Shown: positions 23,405 through 38,143 of the stretch, piece by piece
Numbering within the stretch: the first letter of the stretch is position 1
Layout of the letters: each line of letters begins with the position of its first letter
Assembly (NCBI GenBank): GCA_023974075.1
Contig: CM043789.1
Span: 37,945,613-38,009,612 of the forward strand
Origin: Chaenocephalus aceratus
Lineage: Eukaryota > Chordata > Actinopteri > Perciformes > Channichthyidae
Direction: 5' to 3'
Length of the DNA stretch: 64,000 bases
Notes under the pieces: generated by a model
Databases searched by the model: none
Told to the model about the DNA's origin: nothing
What the model saw: only the letters and a program-made list of their open reading frames with translations
Position numbers and translations under genes: made by a program

Positions 23405-26400
23405 TAATAACACATCACTCAATTAGTTTTAATACTAGTTTGTCTTGTATGACCAATGGCTAATGTTGGCTAATGTTCGCATACATATTGCTGTGTATAG
23501 CTGACATTGGGACTGACATACTTCATGAGATGTCTTTTACAATAACATCTTATAATATATAAAATAAATAGTTTTATCACAAACCCCCTATACCTCACCA
23601 GGAGAGGTGTGTGTTGTTTCCATAGATGCATTAAGGGAATTGTATATACAAAATGGCTTCAAACCATTCCTGTTAAAGTTGCTCACCCAGCACAAGGGTC
23701 AGGTTACTCTCTTCACAGTATGGCTCTGTATTGTCCTGCACAGTGCATATGCACATTATTTCTCCCTCTCTGAGCCAATTGGATAGAATTTAGATTACTA
23801 TGATGTCTCATTCTTAGCTGCTTGCATAAGTCCAATGCACCCTATGATAACATCTTTAAATCAGCTAACTATAGAAAACTTTTAAGATGAAGAGAAACAA
23901 ATTCAACCAAAGTTACATGGAGTTGATACATCACTTCTTACTTTGTCTCTTCGATACAGTATATACAATCGCTGCAGTCTTACATCAAATGGAAAATTCC
24001 ACAGTTTGAAACTAAAAGTGGGAAATTGTAACAATCTCAAATGTCGGTGAATTTCTACCTTTCTTTACATAATTACAGATGGACGTACCAAAGAACCATG
24101 GGGTTTAAACAAAATGTAATACCATTTGTCAAAGGCTACATTGGGATTTCATTTGGGGGATGTGGTGTCTGCCAAACCAGGCCGTCACAGATACTGTGTA
24201 AAACGCTTTACTGTGCATCACCTCCAGTTGTAAACTGCTTTAGTGTGCTAAACTGGTCTGTAACTAACTATACCTTTAGATTTGTTACGACTGTTGTTAC
24301 GTTTGCAGGTGGCCCTTAACCTCTCACTCAACTTCTTCTCTCTGCAGCTGCATCTCCCTCTCTTCCTCTCACTCAGTTGGTCTGTTTTTTTGATTCTGTC
24401 TATTCAACACTAAAACTGCAAAGACGCATCCATTAATCATCCAGCTCTTTTTGTCAACAGTGATCTCACTGGGCCTGTGACAGTTAACCAAACCATTGTC
24501 AGGGGATACTTGTCAAGCTCACAGTAATGCCTGTAATAACATCTCTATCACAACAACAATGCTCAGAGACATATTTAAACAGATTACGACTCCTCTCCAT
24601 GGGTGTAGGCTGTTTTCCCATCTGGCTTTATACTGTCACCTCGAGAAAACATGCAAACACAAAGAGTGAAGCCATCATTTTTTCCTTTGTGTTTACAGTC
24701 ATTTTCAAGACAGAAAATAGGGCTGTTGAAGGTTGCGCTTGTAGTTTGGATGAGACCCTGTTCATGTGCAGGAGGCCTCTCTTCCAGGAGCTCAGTGCCT
24801 CTGGGAAATAATGAAAAATAAACACTGAGCCTTGATGTTGACTCAGAGAGAAGTGATCCACAGGTTATTACTGCGCTCCTCTCTCTCCTGCTCTCCCATG
24901 GCTCTTGGATGAGTTTATGTAATCTAAACAGACCCCCCTAAACCTCCATCGCACACACACACAGACACACACATCCACGCACATACACACACAAGCACAC
25001 ACACCCCTCTGGCCTCTTGGGCAATGGATGTCAGATGCTGCTGTCATGTCTCATTTACACCTATTGCTTTGCAGCTGTAATGGGTAGATGAAGTGTGCTG
25101 GTGATACAAATCTTCTTGCATGGAGATTTCTCACCCCATGTTAGGGTCAGTACACTTAATCTTGTCAATACATGTCATAAACGGAAGCAGCAATTCACTC
25201 TACAGTAATGCAGCAGCCATTCATTGTGGTTAAAGACTGGTTATTTGATCCAATAGCCATACATTTTCACACACAAATTCAATCGCCTTGAGTTTGATTG
25301 ACAACCGGAAGGAGTTTTCTGATTTGTCAAAATGGTGTAGTCCTTTGTGTATTTTGATTTGTAAAAAATACGGTGATCTCTTAAAGTTATATAAACATGT
25401 CAAGTGTGGCCACCAAAAGTTATTTGATCCACTTATTCAATTCAAGCATTCAAAGAACGTTAGTGTTTTAGATATTTGTTTAAAAAAAACAAATCAAATC
25501 TATTTATATTGACACCTTACATAAATCTACACATTTGACATTTGTAATGATGGCATTCAAAGACTTTTATTATCAGCTGGAGGAAGGAAAGTCGAGTTCT
25601 TGATTGATATAAACATGTAATTGTTTTTATTCGGCCACACACCAAATGTATTAATTCAACTGATTAGTCAACTAAGCAAAAAACAATTTGTATTGTTGTT
25701 TAAACCCCATGGACACTTGTTTCCATGTCCTGCCGGCTGAAACTAAAAACTGTAACCATTGCCTGCCTGCTTGGACTTGCACTACTTGTTAAAATCATCC
25801 AAGCTAGTGGCCCCCTCTTGTGTGTAAAATGGGTAAGTACAACAATAAAAAGAATGTCGGTGTTTTGCTTCTTTATTTTCAAATGAAGTATGTCTTTCAT
25901 CTTGAAACAAATATGCTACCATTCATACTATTGCAACTTAAACTATCTGATGTAAAACTTGTAAAAACCCAACGCTGGCCTGTGTTAGACCTATGGTAAA
26001 ATCACCACTCAAAGTACACTTGTGACCGAATAACAATTAAAATATCAATGCGCTGCTTTAACCGTTAGCACAGAAACCTGCTGTTAGCATGTGTTTAGCT
26101 CGACGACGTTGCTTTGGAAAAAAACACAGACATCACTTTTTAATTATTAATGTCCTCTTTTTGTTCATTTATTTGTTTTTGCAGTTGTATTAACTCAAGT
26201 GTGTAGACATCGTTAATAATCAGTAGAGGTCGCTGCGCAACAATGCTGGACGAGAGGTTCAAAGACACACAAACAGTAAGTCAACGCTACAATATGGGAA
26301 ACAAATGTCAATTCGTCTTTATTAATGAATTCCAGAGCGACAAGTGTGTGAACATATTTGTAAAAATGTTCTGAAGATGTTAACAAAGTACCAAATAAAT

Positions 26401-26507
26401 GTAGGGGCGAATATTTAGGCTATAGGCCAGTTAGTGACCAGTTAGCCTACAACACATCTGTAAACAAAAAAGTAGTTCTTGTAACGTTCACTTTACTGGT
26501 TACTAAA
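23405..26507. other. No gene recognised
   Basis: AT-rich, with a loose CA-rich patch at 24950-25010. No exon, RNA gene or element boundary is seen. Confidence 0.55.
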
Positions 26508-26515
26508 GATGTATG

Positions 26516-27612
26516 CAGTGGTTTAAAGTAACTAATTACATTTACTCAAGTACTGTTCTTCACTACAATTTGACAGACTTGTACTTTACTTGAGTATTTC
26601 AATGTTTGCTTAACTACCCCACTACAATTCAGAGGTGAAAAGTGTACTTTTACTCCACTACATGTATTAATACCTTTAGTTACTTTGCAGATTTTGTTTG
26701 TTTTGATATACTTAGAATTTAAATAAGATTTATGATCCTGGATTAAATATACAAGCTATCCTACAGCATACAAAGTAATTAAACTAGCTGCCCCTTTTCC
26801 TGCTTTGATAACACTCTAATACACTTAAACCTGGAACTAACAAAGCTTAAATTATTGCCTATAAAACAACATTAAACATTAAATAATCAGTTGCATTCAT
26901 TTCTTATGGCTCTATCTGCAGCTTTTCCAGAGACATTTCTTATGATTACATTTTTCCACAGGCCAACAACAGCTTCCAAAAAAACGATTTCCCTCAAAGA
27001 AAAAAACAAACCCTGTTGTCGCAAGAAAAAAAAGTGCAGAAGGAAACATCCATCAAACTCAGTGTGCTGCTGTGATGCTAGCTCAAGCCAGATACTTGGC
27101 ATCTCATCTTGGGTGCAGGTTCATCAATGTTTGGGCTCAGGCTCTGAGCTGAGGAAATCCTCAGGATTGATTGAGTGAAGGTGTGCGTGCAATATACCGG
27201 CGGGCCAGATCTAATAGTAATTAAAAATTATCCTGTGCGGCGAAATTAAATCCACCAAGGGCCTGATTTGTCCCCCGGGCCTTGAGTTTGACACATGTGC
27301 AATAAGTTAATTTCAATAAGTTTTGCAATAAACATTGAACCAGTCCGGCCCTCGACTAGTACCGATTTTAAAATGTTGGCCCACTGTGTATTTGAGTTTG
27401 ACACCCCTGCTCTAATACATCAAGTATAATCACACATATAATACATTATAATGAAATGGGCTAAATTGCATAATCAGTCATTTTAATGCTAATGCTTTTG
27501 TACTTTTAACTTGGGTTACATTTTTATTGCAGGACTTTTACTTATAACAGAGTATTCCTACACTCTGGTAGCTCTACATAAGTGCAAGATCTGAGTACTT
27601 CGCCCACCTCTG
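26516..27612. mobile_element. hAT-like element with 8-bp target duplication
   Basis: The ends CAGTGGTTTAAAGTAAC and GAGTACTTCGCCCACCTCTG are flanked by GATGTATG at 26508-26515 and 27613-27620. The outer sequences (TTTACTCAAGTACT, CTACTCCACTACATG-like) match the family of 19550-19932 inverted. The interior seems to carry a second insertion (26822-27409). Confidence 0.88.
26822..27409. mobile_element. Probable second hAT-like element nested in the first
   Basis: The right end GAGTTTGACACCCCTG is a common fish hAT terminus and lies next to GGGCCTTGAGTTTGACAC. CTCTAATA occurs directly left (26814-26821) and right (27410-27417), as an 8-bp duplication would. The left end is eroded (CACTTAAACC) and gives no convincing inverted repeat, so the left boundary depends on the duplication alone. 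Confidence 0.5.
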
Positions 27613-27620
27613 GATGTATG

Positions 27621-29609
<1,989 letters not shown>

Positions 29610-29613
29610 TTAA

Positions 29614-30114
29614 AGGGGACCTATCATGCAAAATGCACCTTTTGTACGTCTTTTATACATGAATATGTGTCCCCGGTGTGTCAGGGAACTCCCCAAGTGT
29701 CAGAAAACACAACCCTCTCTCTTTTCCTCCGTAGCCAAATCTCTAAAAACGGGGCTGCAACGGAGCTGATACAGATTTGAATTTTTCTGACGTCAGAAAA
29801 GGGGTGCTCCGCCTATATGGGCAACTCTCCACCTATCAGGGGAATGGGGGGTTGGGCCACGGCCGGCCATTGCCGCTCGAAAGCGCTGGAGACGCTGTAG
29901 TACATACGCCAGGCCTGTAAGTGGCGCTGTAGTCTGCCACAAAAGCAGCAAAGAAGACTTCTCACAGAATCAGCCCTTGCAAAAACAGGGCTGGAATAGA
30001 GCAAATAGAGCGAAATGAGGCATGGCTAAAATGCATGATCTGTTTGGTATTTTGAAAAGACATGTTTTATATAGGTATAAATATATTATTCAAATATAGC
30101 ATGATAGGTCCACT
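29614..30114. mobile_element. TTAA-flanked MITE (piggyBac-like)
   Basis: TTAA at 29610-29613 and 30115-30118 flank the ends AGGGGACCTATCATGC and GCATGATAGGTCCACT, a 16-nt inverted repeat with one mismatch. The 501-bp interior is non-coding. It has the same layout as the 6639-7293 element but different ends. Confidence 0.88.
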
Positions 30115-31989
30115 TTAAGTTAAGATACAATCCAAAGTGCTCCATCCAAATAATGTTTTTCTTGAAAACAGAAAACTATAGTTCTATTTTGAGAGGCTTG
30201 TGTGCCCTTTTTTCTGTGTGCTCATGACCCTGTGCATGGGGTATTGATACAGCTGGCATTCAACACCCTGATTAATTGCCATGGCATTTGGCTGTTCTCT
30301 GTAAATGCCATATCCCATGCTGAGTGCTTGGTTAATGGATTTCTGCCCATTGCTGGCCCAGCATCGGCATTTCCTTTCTTCCTCTCCCTCTATCCTTCAT
30401 TCCTTCCCTCCTCTCTGCTCCTTCATAAAAGGTTATCCATGCTTTATCAGCAGGAATGGACACTTGAGTGGAAGGATCCCATCCTGCTCAGATGTCCAAG
30501 CTCTTGACAGTGATGTCCAGAGTGGGCTAGCCGCACAAAAGCTCAGCCTCCTCTATTTCTAACAGCACTAGTTCAAAGGTTTCTTAAGGTTACGTCCTTC
30601 TTTTTAGTCTACAGTCAAATGTGTTTTGATAAGAGCCCCACCTTCAATCGCCAGTACCCCGTAGACCCAATTTGAGTTTGTCTCTATATCTCTGAGAAGA
30701 AGAAGAAAAAAAAGATATGAATTAGCTTTCACCCACAAGTGAATTAGTTTGCTCTATCTTAATGAGGTTTGCCATGTCAGAGGGAACAGCTCAGAGCCTG
30801 CATACTAAACAGACTGGAATTGGAGTATTAGCTCCTTAACAGCAAAATACCTTCTCTCTCTCGCTCTAATTCTGACGCTGCCACGCAATTACCCTTATAC
30901 ACAGTTTAATCGTGTCACTTCCAAATGGGGATATAGGGGAAGTGAAATATTCTTGTTATTTTTCTTCTCTTTCTTTCTGGAAAAGTAATTCCAAATTCTA
31001 ATTAACTGCAGAAAAAAACGTGTTACCCGTTTCACTGGAAACATCGAATGTGGTTATGCAAATGGATAAGTATTATAGAATGTGATTTGACAGAATCTCA
31101 TCCTGGGTGGTGCTAGGCCAGATAGGAAGATTACTCAGCCGAGTCTGAGTGGAGGCAAACAGGAAGCGATGAGCCCGGTAATTTATTGTGTCGGTATTTC
31201 TCCTGTTTGACTTAAGACAGCTCATTAAAGGGCGAGGTGTCATGCAGACAGACAGAGAGACAGACAGACATGTCTCTAATGGGCTCTCCTCTTCTCTGTC
31301 TGCATCAGCTATTTTCTACCTCTTGCGATGCTGGCTTAATCTCTCACTTTTTTAATATGAGGTGCCAAACAAGATTTTACACAATTCATCATTATGCTCT
31401 TCACAGGGGAGAGGGAGATGCGATTTCATCCTGCCGCTTGTCTTCAGTCTGCTTACAGGGCTGTTTCTGAGCAGCCTAGAGACGGCCAGAGGGCTGACAT
31501 GAGGAGAGGAGGTCTCTGTTTTTATTTTTTAAGAAAGGATGGAGAGACTTCATGGTCTGCTGTGTTGTGATAGTCTGCTGTACAGGTGTCATTCTGCTGT
31601 TGCGGGCTGGCGTTACTTTGGGCAAATGCCCCATATGCTGCCAGAGTGCTGGTTTCTACCATGTGCCCGTCACACAGTGAGGACGTCACACTGATTATTC
31701 TGCCCACAACCCTCTGGCTGCTCGGGGCTCCTAACCAGCAGCCCCCTCGTTCTGACAACTCTTCATTAGTGCATCTGTACAGGTCCTGTTTGTGCATGGG
31801 TGTATATCGGGCCTGAGGGTGTAATGTGTAAAACAACAACATAGTGAAGCTGAATTACGCCCTCCAGAGATTAATAAAGTATGCCTTCTACTTTTTCTCA
31901 ATTACCCGACCCAAATCAAATCTTAAATGTTAACTCATACACAATAAATGGTCTGCCACCAATCAAAGTCTGTCCGACACAGTTGATCA

Positions 31990-32052
31990 GAATCTTAAAT
32001 TCTTTATTAGTCCCGCAGCGGGGAAATTAACAGTGTTACATCGAAAGTGGCA
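31990..32052 (-). mobile_element. RTE-like LINE 3' end fragment
   Basis: Read on the minus strand, AACACTGTTAATTTCCCC, the GCGGGACTAATAAAG motif and an AT-rich end resemble the 3' terminus of fish RTE-type LINEs. The fragment is short and rests on remembered similarity. Confidence 0.45.
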
Positions 32053-35000
32053 TATCAAGTAAAAAGGCAAGCTGCCCACTTTGTTTTACTCGACATCCAT
32101 GTTTTATTTGTTTTTACTTTGTGTTGCATTGAAGACTGCATTGTGGTCCACTGAAAGTAAGTCGCCATACTCTCCTCCTCTCGCTAACAAGCAACACTAA
32201 TGACCAGCAGGTAGCATTTGATTTAAATACCTTATTGCTGCACCTCCACACAGACATCATATCCTTATATCCTCACTATTGAGATGTTATGTAATCTTTC
32301 TGGACACTTGGCTGTCACCAAAATGACATCACGCATTATAAGCATGCTGCAGAGTCTCCAGCAGCCCTTCTCCCAGCCAGACAGATCCCATTGCATGCCA
32401 GCGACTGTTTGTTTGCAGATACAGAGAGCCGTACAAAAAGAAGAAGCAAGGTCCAGTCTGGTACCAACAAGTAATTAATTATTGACGACACCAAACACGG
32501 CTGCTTGCTAATCTACATAGCGCTATAAAGCTCCTTGATTTATAATTCAGGCCCTTCTCTCACTCCTGAGTGCTGAGATTGAAAGGCAGAACTGGAGGGC
32601 ACTTGAGACTTCACAAAGAGCAAGGTGTGTCTTTTCAGCAAGGGCCCTTTGTGGCTGTGTGCTGCATGCAGAAGTACAAGCATGCCTGTGCAGATTCATG
32701 TCAAAATAAAACCAAGAAGTGGAACGTGTGCACAGAGGAAGTTCACACAAATCTAGTTATATCGTCAAATTCACTCTGGTTCCAGTGTAATGTAACTCCT
32801 CCATGTGGCCGCCCTCACAACGTTTTAAAGTGATTACAAATGTATTTGTACTACAAACACCAGGGTGCCTTGTTAGACAAACCCACAAGTGCTTCTTATT
32901 TAATATGTGTGGCAGATATAGCGCAGTACATACATTAGTAATGCAAATAACATGGCGTCAAAGGGAGTTTAGTTAATTAGCTGGAGTTGCGATGCTGGCT
33001 CTGGCCCATAGCGGCTTGTGTTCCTCGGGACCATAGACCTCGACGGGGGGCCGCTCTTTGATCCGAGGATCCCACGGTCTGCTAACGGTTTCCCAACCTC
33101 TGCAAAGCCTGCTGCGTAGAGACAGATGGGAGAGAAGTGTGTGTGTACGACTGTGTGTGTATGTGTGTGTGCGCACCTTTGCATGTGACTGATCCAACCT
33201 GTTCCAATTTTAATTCCGTGAATGTGAATGAATTAACAGACAGAAAGTTGACTACACAAGTTTGATCATTGAGAGTAAATGTTGCTCATCTGTCTGCCCA
33301 GCAATGTTACATCATATGTCCCATTCTGCTCATGACTTGATTTGAAAGTTATTTGAAATCATTGTTTTAACATTGAATAAATACATTTAAAAATTACAAC
33401 AAAGCACTATTTCAAAGGCTGAAATGTATTTCCAAGGCTACATTCTGAGTAAACAGCTCAGTACGTGCAGGAAAACGAGCAAACAGAAACCAAAACCAGA
33501 AAGTAGCAGACCGTTTTTAAGCATTACTATTCAAATGAAAACAATGAGATATTTATCAGATGCCACGCTATTTTCCTAATCCCTCCAGTCGTCTCAAAGC
33601 GATGCATAATGTTGTTTCTTCAAACCCTAATGCTCAGTGGAAGATGCAGTATACTCCCCTCAGGCCTAAGTACACCTCCCCCTGCTGGCTGGTAATCAAA
33701 CAACATGGCCTCCTTTAGTGGGACTGGCAGGGTGTCCCAATACTAATTACTATGTGCTCACACACCATGTACCAGTGTTGACGGCATGCTGTTTTGGCAG
33801 ATAGAGTAAACAGGAAATCAATGTAGTGTGCTGTTTTGTACTTGCAGGGAATTAAACAAGCCGTGTGGGATGTCAATAAAGCTCCAGCTTGGGAACAAAA
33901 TGCAAACATGTCAGGAACTATTTCTGTTCACAATGATATGTTGAACACAGGTGGTGCTAATAACATCTCGTATTGCTTTAGATGACTCAGTTCCATGGCT
34001 CTGATGATAATTCAGTAAATAGCTGGGCAACCCAACGAACTGAGCCATCGTTGATGCTATTGTTGTTTGCTATAGAGTGGTGCCGTGATGATGAAGTACT
34101 TTTGTATGTAGGCCAACCCGAAAGTTAGCATTGCAAGACCTCACTTGACAAAAAGCAAATGGGATGTTTCCATTGGATTTTGAGAAATTGCAGAAAATAA
34201 GATCTCTGGAAAAAATATATATATTTTAACACATTCATCAGGATAATCTTCACATATTAACTCCACTCTTAGAATAGTTGAAGAATCAAATAGCTAACAA
34301 AATGCTATAAACATCTACATGACGGTTGTATCCTGGCTTCACATCAACACCGGTTGTTCTTACACTAAGCTAAAGGCGGTCTTTTGTTTGCCGTGACAAC
34401 GTCTAGTAGTCTCTTAGCCACTTCAGACGTTAGCTTATTTTGGGAAACAAAAGAAAAACGAATAAAAAGAAGTTAAGAACTGTTGATTTCCAGACGAGGG
34501 AGTCTGGACTTATTTTGGGATTAGGACCTGCACCAACCTATTTCAATTTGATTCAGACATTTTCACTTTTACTCTTTTGCGGTGCAGTCTGGGACAACCA
34601 AATGCATAGTGGCATTTTGAAGTATAGTTTATTTGCACACGACATACTCAAGCACAGTGTAAGATGCATGTACAGACTGTTTGCATATACAACAGTATAC
34701 TCAAATGCCATATAGGCCTTTCTTATTTTTCAGTTGCTTTGTGTCAGTCTGCATATCTGTCTACGTCTTTCATTCGTCCTTGTCACTTCCAGAGTTGCTG
34801 TATAACTTGAAAATATCCACACACTGCAAAATGTCTCAGGAAAGTGCTGAAGGGAAATCTGCTCCCTGTATTACAATTAACCGGGATAATGGCTTTCTCT
34901 CGGTCGCTCTTTAGGAGATTTCATAATTCATTGCAGAGCTTTTAGTCAGAGAATTATTTAGACTTTCCTCAGTCTGAAAAACTTCTATGACCAAAAGCTT

Positions 35001-35840
35001 GGCAATTCAATTTGAAATCTGCGATGTGAGAAACTTTGCCGGCCCCTCTATTCTTTTTAATTGTACCATTCAGAGTTGTGGGACACTCATGAATGAATGA
35101 TAGCAGCACCTCAGAATACGGAACCGACTGCTGGAAAACAAAGGATGCTCGTAACTGACTTATTAACTATTTATGTTTTGAATGGTAGCGTGTGATGTGA
35201 CGGTGAAAGGGATGAGGAAATAAATAAGAGCAGAATGCATTAGACATGACAGGATGATATGTTGTTTGCATCATTAGCAGGATGTAATGAAGTCGGGGTA
35301 TTTAGGTAATGCATGCCTGGCATTTTGGCGACCTTCTGCAACACGGGAACAAGAGGATGACACACATCCAGGAGCAATGAGCACAGCTGCAGAATGAGAG
35401 TCATTCCACTATTTGCATCTGTAATTTGCCAAGAAAGCTGTCTCTGGAACATATTTGATCTTCTGATGTTCGTGTGTGCTGGGTCCGGTAATTGTATTTG
35501 AACACACCAGGGACATGTGCGTGTAGTATGTCTATACCAGATGAGCAGTAGGACGAGGTTGTTATAATGTCTGCCTTTGAAGCCACTTCCCAGAGGTTAG
35601 ACGACCCTTTTACTATTCCTTCTGCAGTAGCCGCTGTGCTATTTTCAGGAGCCAGGACTCCTCTCATCCTCACTTCTGTCAATTCTGTGTCCTTGAGTGC
35701 CCACATTGTCAGCTCCGACTGGCAGGCTGTGTGTTCTCGCTATGTCTGTTTCTTTTCATAACGTAGCCATAGAGATGTAGAGCTGTCTCCCCATAGGACA
35801 CACTTGCACACAGATTCACCAAGGGAATCACTGACTAGAT

Positions 35841-35998
<158 letters not shown>

Positions 35999-37499
35999 GG
36001 ATCATCATCCTTGAACCAACTAGCCCAAACCAAGAGAATACTAGTTGGTGTGCCTTCAGAGAAAGAGAGAGCTGACAAGGAGGAGACAGTGCAGAAGTCT
36101 TCCTCATTTGTACTGGAGTCCTCCTCTCTCCATACAACCAGCTGACAGGGGATATTTTTATTAGCCTGGAACAGACTGTGCAGAAAAGAAAAGAAAATCA
36201 TTTGTATAGGCGCAATCCCAGCCGAGGACAAGATCTCAGCGGGATAGTGCTTCGCTGTATTTCTGCATTATCAGAGTAGAAATCATTCATGGTTGTTTAT
36301 GCAGCTGCCTCGCCGCTACTATCCCACTCAAGGCCTTCCTCACGTTGTGTCCAATGAGACCGGAGACACAAAATACAAATAAAGGTGTATTCTTCGTGAG
36401 CATCTTGTTTTATTGTTCTTCGTCTTTCTTTCCTGGAAGCCAGTGGGGTTAGAAGTTATAACTCTGTTGTTCAAATACGAAGACTTTTACCTTAGTTAGT
36501 TCATAAATATCTTTAATACTTTTTATTGGCTTTTTTCATTAAACAGATGCTCTTTGTACAGAACTCATAATTGTACATACAGTATGAAATCACAATGGAA
36601 AAAAAAGATAAAACATGAATTTAACTGAAATACAAAATGAAAGAAAAGAATAACATCTCAAATCTAAGCAGAAATATACTGTATATTAAAGTTATATTAA
36701 AGCTGATAACAAAGCAATGGCTCATTCTGTTCCTATTTCATCGTAGGTCGAACGAAACAGAGGGTTGATTTCACACATTTACATTCATACATGCTTACAC
36801 ACACCTGTTCATACACTTTCCTCTAGACCAGTGCTTCTCAAAGTGTGGTCCGCGGACCACTGGTGGTCCGTGAGCGCCCCCTAGTGGTCCGTGAGTATAT
36901 TGGTACAATTTCACATTTGAAATAAATTTAAGTTTTTCGCACTCTCGCGGGAATATCTCCGCAATGGAGCGAGCTTAAGTTTCACTTTCGATTGCATGAT
37001 ATAGCCCAGATAAACACCTTCATCCAGGGGCGGACTGGGGGGGAAAAGTGGCCCGGGGATTAATTGACAGACAGGCCCACTTAATGCGCGGCATGTATCG
37101 GCCGGCCGGCGACGAAAGTATGTTACTTAACAAAAAACCCTGCATTTAATGTTATTTTGGACAATTATTCATATAGTAATCACATTACCTGAGCCCTTGA
37201 GTTGCCTAGAGCAAAAATAGTTACGGCATATATTTAGTCATTTTAATGTTAACAGATCATTGATGCAATATACATGTTGACCCAATTTGCCTGACTTGAC
37301 ACATGGAATAAAACATGGGCAACGTACGAAGCATCCTCAATGTGGGTGAGACCATTTAACAGGGGGTGTGGGCAGGTGGTGGACTTCACCTCCTCTAGGG
37401 GGGTCCGGGGGCAAGCTCCCTCGGGAAGATTTTTTTTAAATGTCGAAGTTAAATGCATCAATCTGGTCCATTTTGAGAGCAAAATTAGGGACTAAATCT

Positions 37500-37650
37500 A
37501 TGGCAGTCAGTAGGGGCTTGGACTGTGAGCCGTAGGGTCGCCGGTTCAAGTCCCCGACCAGACCTATTTGGAGTGTGGACTTCTACTTGGAGAGGTCCCA
37601 GTTCACCTCCTGCCCTGCCGTGGTGCCCTTGAGCAAGAAACCAGACAAGG
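37500..37650 (+). mobile_element. tRNA-derived SINE fragment
   Basis: A tRNA-like head has TAGGGGCTTGGACTGTGAGC and a B-box-like CGCCGGTTCAAGTCCCC. The core GTGCCCTTGAGCAAG follows. It lacks the tail and sits within the inner hAT element. It is not a functional tRNA gene. Confidence 0.6.
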
Positions 37651-37864
37651 CTGTACCTTTAGTAATGAATATTACATGTTGTGAGGAAATCTTTCCACCA
37701 ATAATTCCAATAAGTAATCCAAAATGTATTCACTTCAGGTTTACGAAAGTAACCGTAATCAGATTACTCGTTTTTCAAATGTAACACGAGCTGAATACAG
37801 TTACTTGATTTTTGTATTCTGATTACGTAACGCCGTTACATGTATTCCGTTACAATCCAACCCT
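37650..37864. mobile_element. Truncated hAT-like end
   Basis: ACGTAACGCCGTTACATG followed by TATTCCGTTACAATCCAACCCTG resembles a widespread fish hAT right terminus. No matching left terminus is present, so it is a fragment. Confidence 0.45.
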
Positions 37865-38143
37865 GGCCACACCCCACTGGGCTGGGCCGGAACACTTACA
37901 AATGTGGGCCGGTAGGATTTAGGCCCACACACAGCACCGGCCCACCGGGGAAACTCCCGGTATTCCCGATGGCCAGTCCGCCCCTGCCTTCATCACACAT
38001 GTTGCCACTTGTTTGTACCATTTTCAGGCAATTTGTAAAAAAACGATATGTTTTTGGATATGGAGTTAGGTGGTCCGCGAGTTATTTTTTTATTGGTTAA
38101 GTGGTCCTTGGTATGAAAAAGTTTGAGAAACACTGCTCTAGAC

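Larger units (their letters stand above)
37025..37986. mobile_element. hAT-like element (inner) nested in the outer one
   Basis: The ends CAGGGGCGGACTGG and CCAGTCCGCCCCTG form a perfect 14-nt inverted repeat. CCTTCATC at 37017-37024 and 37987-37994 is the target duplication. Inside are a GGGAAGATTTTTTTTAAATG block shared with 15840-16826, a SINE head and further hAT debris. Confidence 0.92.
36829..38135. mobile_element. hAT-like element (outer) with 8-bp target duplication
   Basis: The ends CAGTGCTTCTCAAAGTG and AAAGTTTGAGAAACACTG are inverted repeats. CTCTAGAC at 36821-36828 and 38136-38143 is the target duplication. Tandem GTGGTCCG motifs occur inside both ends. After removal of the nested element its own length is about 337 bp, so it is a short non-autonomous copy. 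Confidence 0.92.
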
